NCBI GenBank assembly: GCA_964593155.1
Contig: CAZQHE010000170.1
Coordinates: 1 to 7,351 of the forward strand
DNA from: JAJRXK01 sp964593155
Lineage (GTDB): Bacteria > Krumholzibacteriota > Krumholzibacteriia > JAJRXK01
Length of the DNA: 7,351 bases
Direction: 5' to 3'
Positions 1 to 5,964 of the stretch are shown one piece after another. Below the pieces are notes generated by a model that saw only the letters and a program-made list of their open reading frames with translations, made no database searches and was not told the DNA's origin. The stretch's first letter is position 1; every line of letters starts with the position of its first letter. Position numbers and translations under genes: made by a program.

Positions 1-128
1 TGCGGTCGGACGCGGGCACGGTTTGAAAAAGATCGCCTTGCAGCAGTTTGGCGGCCTCCTCGGGGGACTATTTCGTGCATGCGCACACTATAGCGCGCCG
101 GCACCGGCACGCCACCCTCGATCACGAC
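1..128. other. Left-edge segment without a supported gene
   Basis: No convincing complete gene lies here. Two weak hints are visible. On the plus strand, the frame starting at base 3 runs RSDAGTV and stops at TGA 24-26, so the tail of a rightward gene could enter from the left. On the minus strand, the frame reading EEAAKLLQGDLFQTV from about base 63 leftward looks protein-like, but it follows an in-frame TAG and has no ATG, GTG or TTG before the GTG at 19-17. Several plus-strand frames stay open through this segment, but they are arginine- and proline-rich, as expected from G+C-rich DNA. The left neighbour cannot be decided from this much sequence. Confidence 0.4.
87..92 (-). promoter_or_regulatory. 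Possible minus-strand -10 box at the left edge
   Basis: The minus strand reads TATAGT here (plus ACTATA), a five-of-six match to the sigma70 -10 consensus in otherwise G+C-rich DNA. The -35 position, 17-18 bases upstream, shows nothing better than GTGGCG, so the call rests on one hexamer. An ATG begins seven bases downstream, at base 80, about where transcription would start. It would therefore be leaderless, but its reading frame is arginine-rich and unconvincing. The box may instead serve a gene lying left of the window. Confidence 0.25.
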
Positions 129-159
129 GACGCCGGGACCCGACCCGGGCCCCGGCGTC
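129..159 (-). terminator. Hairpin downstream of the ABC operon, probable terminator
   Basis: GACGCCGGG at 129-137 pairs perfectly with CCCGGCGTC at 151-159, giving a 9-bp stem, nearly all G-C, with a 13-base loop. It begins 24 bases past the stop codon of the last operon gene, where a terminator is expected. No run of T follows on the minus strand, so this is not a classical intrinsic terminator. It could act as a U-less terminator, as a Rho-linked 3' end, or as a hairpin protecting the mRNA end. Confidence 0.5.
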
Positions 160-182
160 CGACTCCGACAGCGAGCCACGGT

Positions 183-1220
183 TCAGGACTCGGTCCGCAG
201 CTCGTCCTCGGTCTTGAACACGTTGTTCGCCACGTACTCCGGCAGCGACCACACCAGCGCTTCGTCCTCCACCCGGAAGTACAACAGCGAATCGTCGTCC
301 TCGAGCGCCTCGCCGAAATACAGGGTGTGCGAGGTGCCGTCGGCGAGGGTGACCACCACGCGACGCGCGTCGTCGCCCAGGCCGAAGTCCTCCTCCAGGG
401 CGTCGCCCACGACGTCGCGCGCGCGGACGTTGGCGATGGCGTTGAGCACGCCGTCGGCCCGGGTCTTCGAGGCCACGAAGTTCGACGGCGCCGTCACGCG
501 CCACTCGTAGGCGTTGGGATCCTGCACCTCGGGACCTTCCGCACCGGCGGTGTCGGCCGGTGCCTCCTCGGTCTCGACGAACTCCTTGGTCATGACCACG
601 GTCTGCTCGTCGCCGCGCACCTCGATCGTGCGTACTTCGTCGCGCGCGACCTCGAAGGCCACCAGGTCGATCCAGCTGCTGGCCTTCGGCGCGGGACGCT
701 CGTCACCCCACACGCCGAAGTCGCTGAGGAAGTTGTGGTCGGCCAGGAGCACGCGGTTGCTGCCGGGCCGGCGCACGAAGCAACCCTGTCCGCTGCGCTC
801 GCCGATCAGCAGTTCCAGCATGGCGCCGCCCCCCTCGCCGAGGATCCGCACGTGGTAGGCGCTGGAGTCGTCGAGCGCGTAGGCGTCGAGCACGTCGGCG
901 GCGTCGCTGCGCGGCTCGCCGCTCACGGTCTCCAGGTTGCCCAGCAGGGTGCGGATCTTGTTCAGGTTGGCCGGCGCGTCGTAGTGGCTGCTCACGAACC
1001 ACTCGTCGTCGCGCTGGACCACGGTGAAGCCGCGCGACGGATCGCCGCCGAGCGACACCTCGAGCGTGTAGACGTCGTCGGTCGAGAGCTCGGTCTCGAC
1101 CAGGTCCTCGAAGCCCCCGGTCTCGTCGAGTTCGGGGCGCCGGTCCTGCGTCAGCAGATACGCGCCCACGAGCACGACCAACACCACACCCAGCACGATC
1201 AGGTTGCGATTGTTGCCCAT
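183..1220 (-). CDS. DUF4340 domain protein, last gene of the ABC operon
   Basis: The 345-residue protein has a short N-terminus, one hydrophobic segment at residues 7-23, and a large, acidic, presumably periplasmic or extracytoplasmic region. I recognise the DUF4340 pattern: beta-rich segments with a W-x-V strand, a hydrophobic helix, a (Y/F)xLxD turn and a strand ending in (I/F)GE. It occurs twice, at about residues 50-141 (W74, YALDD at 114-118, IGE at 139-141) and 196-304 (W240, FGLGDD at 279-284, FGE at 302-304), which points to an internal duplication. The family has no known enzymatic role and is usually encoded directly after a GldG-like gene, as here, so I infer an accessory subunit of the same transporter. 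The start is ATG, preceded by AGGGGG, 10 bases after the upstream stop codon. No catalytic motif is visible. Confidence 0.85.
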   Translation of the reverse strand: MGNNRNLIVLGVVLVVLVGAYLLTQDRRPELDETGGFEDLVETELSTDDVYTLEVSLGGDPSRGFTVVQRDDEWFVSSHYDAPANLNKIRTLLGNLETVSGEPRSDAADVLDAYALDDSSAYHVRILGEGGGAMLELLIGERSGQGCFVRRPGSNRVLLADHNFLSDFGVWGDERPAPKASSWIDLVAFEVARDEVRTIEVRGDEQTVVMTKEFVETEEAPADTAGAEGPEVQDPNAYEWRVTAPSNFVASKTRADGVLNAIANVRARDVVGDALEEDFGLGDDARRVVVTLADGTSHTLYFGEALEDDDSLLYFRVEDEALVWSLPEYVANNVFKTEDELRTES

Positions 1221-1230
1221 GGCGAACCCC

Positions 1231-2970
1231 CTAGGCCGCGCGCTGGGCCGCCAGGAAGGCGGCCTCCTCGCGCCGACGACGGACGGAACGGAAGATCCCG
1301 TAGGCCGCGACCGCGAGCGGCACCAGGCCGACCGCGAAGAAGCGCCAGCCCAGCTTGGCCTGGTCGCTCAGCGGTTCGATCGTGCGCTGGGTCATGGTAC
1401 GGGCGCGGATCTCGATGATGTCGTCGCCGAGCGTCAGTGCGTCGACGGCATTGAGCAGCAGCATGCTGTTGCCCGGGACCATCTGCAGGAACGAGTCCTC
1501 GAACATCTTCGCGTCGCCGAGCACGACCAGGCTCGACTCCACCGGCACGAACTCCTCGACCGGCTCGGGGCCGGCGTCGGTGGTGTCGGAGGCTGCACCG
1601 CCCGGCCACTGGGGCTTGTTGCCGGTCGGGTAGACGTTCGGGATCTCGCCGCGCATGAGCACGGCCAGCGGCTCGCGCGACAGGTCCGAGTCGGGATCGC
1701 TGATCAACGACGACTGCGTGAGCGGACCCGCCTCCCAGTCGATCTCCCAGGTGTCGCCCGAGGTCGTGAACAGGGTGATCGGCTCGATGCCGGCCTCGGC
1801 CAGGCGCTCGTGGTCGATCTCCAGACGGCTGCCCCAAAGGTAGAGCAGGTCGCCCACGCCGTTGGTGATCGAGGTGTCGGCCACGAACTGGTCCTGGGTC
1901 ACCTTGATGTGCATCGGCGCCTGGACCGGCTCGCTCACCTGCATGCGGAAACCGCCCACGTTGCGGGTGCTGGGGATGCCCAGGACCTCCATGTTGGAGT
2001 CCATGAGTACGGCGTCGCTCACGGTCACGCCCCATCCGTCGAGCAGCGGTTCGATGCCCGGGTTCACCGGCTGCGGCGTGAAGGTGAAGCCTCCCTGCCG
2101 TGAGGGCGCGTACTGGAACTCGTAGTTCTGCACGGCCACGATCACGCTGCCGCCCATCTGGACGAAGCGGTTGATCTCGTAGATTTGCCGCTCGTTCAGG
2201 CTGCGCGGGGCGAGCAGGACGAGCGTGCTCGCCTCCTCTGGAATGGGCGAGTCCTCGGTGATCTGCACCCGCCGCACGTCGTAGGCCTGGCCGCGGAGCA
2301 GCTCCATGGCATTGCCGTAGACCTCGGGCGGCTCGGGCGGCTGCTGCCCCATCTGCAGGTACATCTGCATCATCTGCGGGTCGATCTGCTGCTTGCTGGC
2401 GTAGACCGCCACCACTGGATCCATGTCCCGCGTGAGGCGGCTGATCGCCGCGCACACGTCGTACTCGAAGGTCTCGAGCGACTGCGGCAGGATCTGGGGC
2501 AGGACCTCGGGATCCTTGTCGAGATAGCTGATCTCCATGGCCGAGTAGACGAGCTTGATGCCCATGGCGTCGCGCTCGACCGTCTGCACCTGGAAGGGAC
2601 GGATGCCCTTGTTGGCGATCTTCTCCTTGAGTTCCTCGTCCTCGGACGGGTCGACCACGGAATACTCGACGTTGCCGTCGCTGATCACGGCGAACTCGCT
2701 CAGCTTGTCCACGAGATCGCGTTCCAGGGTCTGCAGACCCGTCGGCATCTCGTCCTTGTCGGTCATGTACAGTTTCACCTGCACCGGGACCTTCAGCTCG
2801 CCCAGGACGCGCTTCGCGGCCGGGCTCACGGTGTAGATCTGGTCGTCGGTCAGGTCGAAGCGCGCGGTGTCGACCGTGCCCACGAGCGCGTTGAGGAAGA
2901 CGATGATCCCGACGACCACCACCGCGGTCACCGTGAAGCGCACGTTGAAGTTCGTCTTCTGGCTGGCCAT
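1231..2970 (-). CDS. GldG-like ABC transporter auxiliary protein
   Basis: The 579-residue protein has a single membrane segment at about residues 12-30, a large extracytoplasmic domain, a second membrane helix at about 543-560, and a basic arginine-rich cytoplasmic tail. Just after the first helix comes RFDLTDDQIYTVSPAAKRVL, a clear match to the conserved RFDLT..-YT(L/V)S start of GldG and related ABC auxiliary proteins. A Gln/Met/Pro-rich linker lies near residues 193-216. Near the end, VVLGDAKMF followed by NSMLLLNAVDAL matches the family's GDs-F...N..lllN motif. The frame stays open far upstream, but the ATG at 2970 is chosen because it overlaps the permease stop by one base (TGATG), has a strong AGGGAGGAAG ribosome site about 5 bases before it, and begins the family-like sequence. 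GldG works with GldA and GldF in gliding Bacteroidota. Elsewhere the substrate is unknown. Confidence 0.88.
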   Translation of the reverse strand: MASQKTNFNVRFTVTAVVVVGIIVFLNALVGTVDTARFDLTDDQIYTVSPAAKRVLGELKVPVQVKLYMTDKDEMPTGLQTLERDLVDKLSEFAVISDGNVEYSVVDPSEDEELKEKIANKGIRPFQVQTVERDAMGIKLVYSAMEISYLDKDPEVLPQILPQSLETFEYDVCAAISRLTRDMDPVVAVYASKQQIDPQMMQMYLQMGQQPPEPPEVYGNAMELLRGQAYDVRRVQITEDSPIPEEASTLVLLAPRSLNERQIYEINRFVQMGGSVIVAVQNYEFQYAPSRQGGFTFTPQPVNPGIEPLLDGWGVTVSDAVLMDSNMEVLGIPSTRNVGGFRMQVSEPVQAPMHIKVTQDQFVADTSITNGVGDLLYLWGSRLEIDHERLAEAGIEPITLFTTSGDTWEIDWEAGPLTQSSLISDPDSDLSREPLAVLMRGEIPNVYPTGNKPQWPGGAASDTTDAGPEPVEEFVPVESSLVVLGDAKMFEDSFLQMVPGNSMLLLNAVDALTLGDDIIEIRARTMTQRTIEPLSDQAKLGWRFFAVGLVPLAVAAYGIFRSVRRRREEAAFLAAQRAA

Positions 2971-3695
2971 CAGTACTTCCTCCCTTCGAGCGACAGCGTG
3001 TTCAGCACCAGGAACAGCGCCGTCATCGACACGAAGTAGAGCACGTTGCGCACGTCGACGACACCGCGCTGGATGTCGTCGAAGTGCCCGGTGATGCCGA
3101 CGTAGTTCTCGAGGAAGGTACCCAGGCCGCTGACCCAGCCGTCGGTGGTGGCCACCACGAGCGGCGTGCCGGCGAAGTAGAAGAACAGACAAAACATGAG
3201 CGCCACGACGAAGGCCGCGATCTGGTCCTTGAACAGGCCACTCACGAAGATCCCCACGGCCAGGTAGAAGGCGCCGAGCAGCAGGCTCCCGAGGTAACCG
3301 CTGATCATCGCGCCCACGTCGGGATTGCCCACCGCAGCGATCATCACCGGAATGGTCAGGGTGCCGGCCAGCGCGATGGCGTAGAAGGCGAGCGCCGCCA
3401 GGTACTTGCCGACGACGATCTCGCGCGGCTTCATCGGCAGGGTCATCAGCAGCTCCATGGTGCCGATGCGCTTGTCCTCGGCCCACAGCCGCATGGTCAC
3501 CGCGGGCAGGAAGAACAGGTTGAACAGGGGCAGGTTCCCGAAGAAGCCGCGCATGTCGGCCGCCCCGGCCAGGAAGAACGAACTCATGTAGATCCCGCCG
3601 GTCAGCAGCAGGAACACGATCATGAAGATGTACGCGATGCTGCTGTCGAAGTAGGCGCGGAACTCGCGACGGAAGATGATCGTGACGTTACCCAT
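2970..3695 (-). CDS. ABC-2 type permease, GldF-like
   Basis: The 241-residue integral membrane protein has about six hydrophobic segments, near residues 18-40, 55-70, 100-120, 130-152, 158-176 and 217-234, typical of a small ABC-2 permease. The cytoplasmic coupling region is clear: EDKRIGTMELLMTLP at about 73-87, followed by KPREIVVGKYLA, the GTxELLxxxP signature of GldF/NosY-type permeases. The C-terminal block DIQRGVVDVRNVLYF also fits GldF. It should form the membrane channel, probably as a dimer, for the ATPase encoded just upstream. The ATG at 3695 lies inside the ATPase gene (ATGGGTAA, 8-base overlap) with GGGGGTGG before it, so translation is probably coupled. The stop codon overlaps the next start by one base. 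The transported substrate cannot be read from the sequence. Confidence 0.92.
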   Translation of the reverse strand: MGNVTIIFRREFRAYFDSSIAYIFMIVFLLLTGGIYMSSFFLAGAADMRGFFGNLPLFNLFFLPAVTMRLWAEDKRIGTMELLMTLPMKPREIVVGKYLAALAFYAIALAGTLTIPVMIAAVGNPDVGAMISGYLGSLLLGAFYLAVGIFVSGLFKDQIAAFVVALMFCLFFYFAGTPLVVATTDGWVSGLGTFLENYVGITGHFDDIQRGVVDVRNVLYFVSMTALFLVLNTLSLEGRKY

Positions 3696-4680
3696 GGTCC
3701 ACCCCCGTGGTCACGGGCTCGGACTGCGCATGCGGAGTCTGGCCCCGGGAGCGCTGCACCAGTGCGATGAAGACGTCCTCGAGCGTGAGCTCGGCGGTGC
3801 CGAGTTCGAGCACGGTCCAACCCTGGTCCTTCGCTCGTTCGCCGACGGCTCGCTGGGCGGCGGTGAGGTCGCCGTCGACGCGGAACTCCACGCTCACGTG
3901 ACCGTCGCGCTCGCCGAGCACGCTCACGTGGTCGACGCCGTCGATCCGGCGCAGCTCGTCCTCGACCGCGTCGCGCGGCGCCACCAGCGACGCCCGCACC
4001 GGCAGCTCCTGGTGCGCCTGTCGCTGCAGGTCGCGGATCCGACCCCGAGCGATCGCCCGGCCGTTGTTGATGATCAACACGTCGTCGGTGGTCGAGCTGA
4101 TCTCGCTCAGGATGTGGGTGGAGAAGATGATCGTCTTCTCGCGGGCCAGCTCCTGGATCAGGCGCCGGATCTCGATGATCTGCAGGGGATCGAGACCACT
4201 GGTCGGCTCGTCGAGGATCAGCACCGGCGGGTCGTGGATCAGCGCCTGGGCCAGCCCCGTGCGCTGCCGGTAGCCCTTCGAGAGCTGGTTGATCTGCTTC
4301 TTCAGCACGTGCCCGATGCCGGCGGCCTCGACCACGAAGTCGAAGCGCCGCCGCAACTCCTCGCCGCGGAGTCCGCGGGACTCGCCGCAGAAGCGAAGGT
4401 AGTCGTCGGCGCGCATGTCCATGTACAGCGGGTTGGTCTCCGGCAGATAGCCGATGCGTCGACGCACGGCGATGGGGTCCTCGGTCACGTCGATGCCGTC
4501 GACGAGCACCCTCCCCGCCGTCGGGGCGAGGTAGGTCGTGATGATCTTCATCGCGGTGCTCTTGCCGGCGCCGTTCGGGCCGAGGAAGCCCAGGATCTGC
4601 TGGCGTCCAACCTCGAAGGACACGTCGTCCAGCGCTCGCACCGGACCGTAGTCCTTCGATAGATTTTCGACGCGGATCAT
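3688..4680 (-). CDS. ABC transporter ATP-binding protein, GldA-like
   Basis: The 330-residue protein is a complete ABC nucleotide-binding subunit. Motifs in order: Walker A GPNGAGKST at 34-42; the Q-loop region IGYLPETNPLY at 76-86, with E81 at the usual glutamine position, as is common in GldA-type ATPases; signature LSKGYRQR at 133-140 in place of LSGGQ; Walker B LILDEP at 154-159; D-loop SGLD at 161-164; and switch histidine H189 in STHILSE. Residues after about 215 form a C-terminal extension ending in LTLEDVFIAL, typical of exporters with separate ABC-2 permeases. The frame is open 58 codons further upstream, but the ATG at 4680 is chosen because MIRVENLSKDYG is the family N-terminus, AGGAGG lies 11 bases before it, and the promoter falls inside the longer reading. 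It would energise the GldF-like permease encoded next. Confidence 0.94.
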   Translation of the reverse strand: MIRVENLSKDYGPVRALDDVSFEVGRQQILGFLGPNGAGKSTAMKIITTYLAPTAGRVLVDGIDVTEDPIAVRRRIGYLPETNPLYMDMRADDYLRFCGESRGLRGEELRRRFDFVVEAAGIGHVLKKQINQLSKGYRQRTGLAQALIHDPPVLILDEPTSGLDPLQIIEIRRLIQELAREKTIIFSTHILSEISSTTDDVLIINNGRAIARGRIRDLQRQAHQELPVRASLVAPRDAVEDELRRIDGVDHVSVLGERDGHVSVEFRVDGDLTAAQRAVGERAKDQGWTVLELGTAELTLEDVFIALVQRSRGQTPHAQSEPVTTGVDHG

Positions 4681-4691
4681 CGTGGCAGAGG

Positions 4692-4697
4692 CCTCCT
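4692..4697 (-). promoter_or_regulatory. Ribosome binding site of the ATPase gene
   Basis: The minus strand reads AGGAGG here, a full Shine-Dalgarno match 11 bases before the ATG at 4680. The spacing is a little long. The site supports this start over the in-frame ATG 58 codons upstream. Confidence 0.6.
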
Positions 4698-4770
4698 GCA
4701 ACGGTGAAACAGCAACACTCACAACGGATTGGCCGGGTCGGGTCCGCCGCGGACAGGGCGGCTCCGGCGA

Positions 4771-4782
4771 GGGAACCTTCCC
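4771..4782 (-). promoter_or_regulatory. Inverted repeat at the transcription start of the ABC operon
   Basis: The plus strand reads GGGAACCTTCCC, a palindrome with 5-base arms (GGGAA, TTCCC) and a 2-base centre. It abuts the -10 box on its downstream side and covers the expected start of transcription, a classic operator position. No known regulator is assigned. Confidence 0.4.
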
Positions 4783-4810
4783 AATATAGGAAGTCGAGTT
4801 CCCCTGTCTA
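4783..4810 (-). promoter_or_regulatory. Sigma70-type promoter of the ABC operon
   Basis: On the minus strand, TAGACA (4810-4805) and TATATT (4788-4783) are separated by 16 bases. Each hexamer matches the housekeeping consensus at five of six positions, which is notable in DNA this rich in G+C. Transcription would start near 4776, giving a leader of about 95 bases before the ATPase ATG. Its position between fni and the ATPase gene implies that the ABC genes form a unit separate from ispH-fni, although read-through is possible. Confidence 0.65.
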
Positions 4811-4831
4811 GCAGTCGAAGTTCGAGACTGC
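4811..4831. repeat. Imperfect palindrome just upstream of the ABC promoter
   Basis: GCAGTC at 4811-4816 and GACTGC at 4826-4831 are inverted copies. Within them, TCGAA-G-TTCGA is a second perfect inverted repeat, offset by two bases. The element touches the -35 box at 4805-4810, where an activator or repressor could bind. It also lies 71 bases past the fni stop codon and could fold as a weak hairpin in that mRNA, but no T run follows, so a terminator role is less likely. Confidence 0.45.
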
Positions 4832-4902
4832 CAGACCCCGGGCCTACGCCGCAAGGGCGAGGGAGTTCCGATCGAGGCGGTGGAACGCCGGGTCGGGAGA
4901 CC

Positions 4903-5946
4903 TCAGACGGCCGTGTCCGGGCCGGTGGTGTGCCGCAGGTCGTCGGCGTCGAGCATGGTCGCGGCCGCCCGCCCGCAGTAGAAGCAACTGATCCGCAGCT
5001 GGTGGGCGATCGCCTCGATGCGTTCGACCACGGCCTCCTCACCCCGGTGCGCCGCCTGCAACATCGGCCGCGCCACACCGGCCAGGTCGGCCCCCAGCGC
5101 CAGGGCACGCGCCACGTCCACGCCATCGGCGATCCCTCCGCTGGCGATCAATGGAGTGGTGGGCAGCACCGAGCGGACGGCCACGACCGATGCGGCCGTC
5201 GACTCGCCCCATCGCGCGAAGGGAGCCAGGGTGCCGTCATCACCGCCGCGCAGCGCCTCGATCTTCGACCAGCTGGTACCGCCGGCACCGCTGACCTCCA
5301 GACCGGCCAGCGGCATGCCCACCAGCTTCTGCGCCGTCCGCGGCGAGACACCGTTGCCCACCGTCTTGAGCAGCACGGGGAACGGCGCGTGCCGGCACAG
5401 CGAGGCGATCCGGTCGCGCAGGCCGGAGAAGTCGCGGTCGCCCTCGGCCTGACACGCCTCCTGCAGCGAGTTCAGGTGCAGGAACAGTCCGTCGGCCTCG
5501 ATCATCTCGACCGCGGCCAGGCATTCGTCCAGGCCGTACCCGTTGTTGAGCTGTACGGCACCGAGGTTGCCGAAGAGCAACACGTCGGGCGCGACGTCGC
5601 GGATACGATAGGTCGCGGCGACGACCTCGTTCTCGAGCGCGGCACGCTGACTGCCCACGCCCATGGCGATGCCGGTGCGCTGGACCGCCCGGGCCAGGGT
5701 GCGGTTGACAGCGGTCGCTCGGTCGGTCCCTCCGGTCATCGACGAGATGATCAGCGGCACGGAGAGCTCGTGGCCGAGGAACTCGGTGGACAGGTCGATG
5801 ACGTCGAAGTCGACCTCGGGCAGGGCGTCGTGGACCAGCTCGTAGCGGCCGAGACCGTTGCCACGACCGGACGCGGCGCGGTCGCCGTCGAGACAGATCT
5901 CCAGGTGGTCGCGCTTGCGCGCCCCGATGACACCGTCGTCCGCCAA
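4903..5946 (-). CDS. fni: Type 2 isopentenyl-diphosphate delta-isomerase
   Basis: The 347-residue protein is the FMN- and NAD(P)H-dependent enzyme that interconverts IPP and DMAPP in the cytoplasm. It has the usual family length. Visible motifs are RKRDHLEIC at 10-18 (substrate-binding start), SSMTGG at 68-73 (FMN loop), GVGSQRAALE at 96-105, HLNSLQE at 157-163 with catalytic Q162 and metal ligand E163, KTVGNGVS at 194-201, SGAGGTSW at 219-226, and phosphate-binding SGGIADG at 269-275 followed by ALGADLAGVARP. Small departures from the usual family sequence are S160 for the proline of NPLQE, T195 for the glutamate of KEVG, and a CFYC pair at 321-324. The start is TTG at 5946: an in-frame TGA lies only seven codons upstream, the next methionine (M70) is far inside the fold, and AAGGGG precedes the TTG. 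It lies 18 bases after ispH and is probably co-transcribed. Confidence 0.94.
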   Translation of the reverse strand: MADDGVIGARKRDHLEICLDGDRAASGRGNGLGRYELVHDALPEVDFDVIDLSTEFLGHELSVPLIISSMTGGTDRATAVNRTLARAVQRTGIAMGVGSQRAALENEVVAATYRIRDVAPDVLLFGNLGAVQLNNGYGLDECLAAVEMIEADGLFLHLNSLQEACQAEGDRDFSGLRDRIASLCRHAPFPVLLKTVGNGVSPRTAQKLVGMPLAGLEVSGAGGTSWSKIEALRGGDDGTLAPFARWGESTAASVVAVRSVLPTTPLIASGGIADGVDVARALALGADLAGVARPMLQAAHRGEEAVVERIEAIAHQLRISCFYCGRAAATMLDADDLRHTTGPDTAV

Positions 5947-5964
5947 CGGAACCCCTTCGCTCGT

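Noticed and set aside
3..26. The end of a plus-strand gene (RSDAGTV, TGA)
   Set aside because: Seven codons are too few to show coding character, and another frame on the opposite strand is equally plausible, so it is not listed as a gene.
48..1418. A 456-codon plus-strand open frame antisense to the DUF4340 gene
   Set aside because: Its His/Arg/Ala/Gly-rich composition and lack of recognisable motifs fit a shadow frame. The minus-strand gene has a membrane segment, repeated domain features and operon spacing.
2971..3486. A 172-codon upstream extension of the GldG-like frame
   Set aside because: The extension lies inside the permease gene in another frame, is arginine- and alanine-rich, and lacks family features. 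The ATG at 2970 has a strong ribosome site and starts the conserved sequence.
4811..4831. An intrinsic terminator for fni
   Set aside because: The stem is only six bases with a 9-base loop in its simple form, and TAGACAGGGG follows instead of a T run. Its contact with the ABC promoter makes an operator-like role more plausible.
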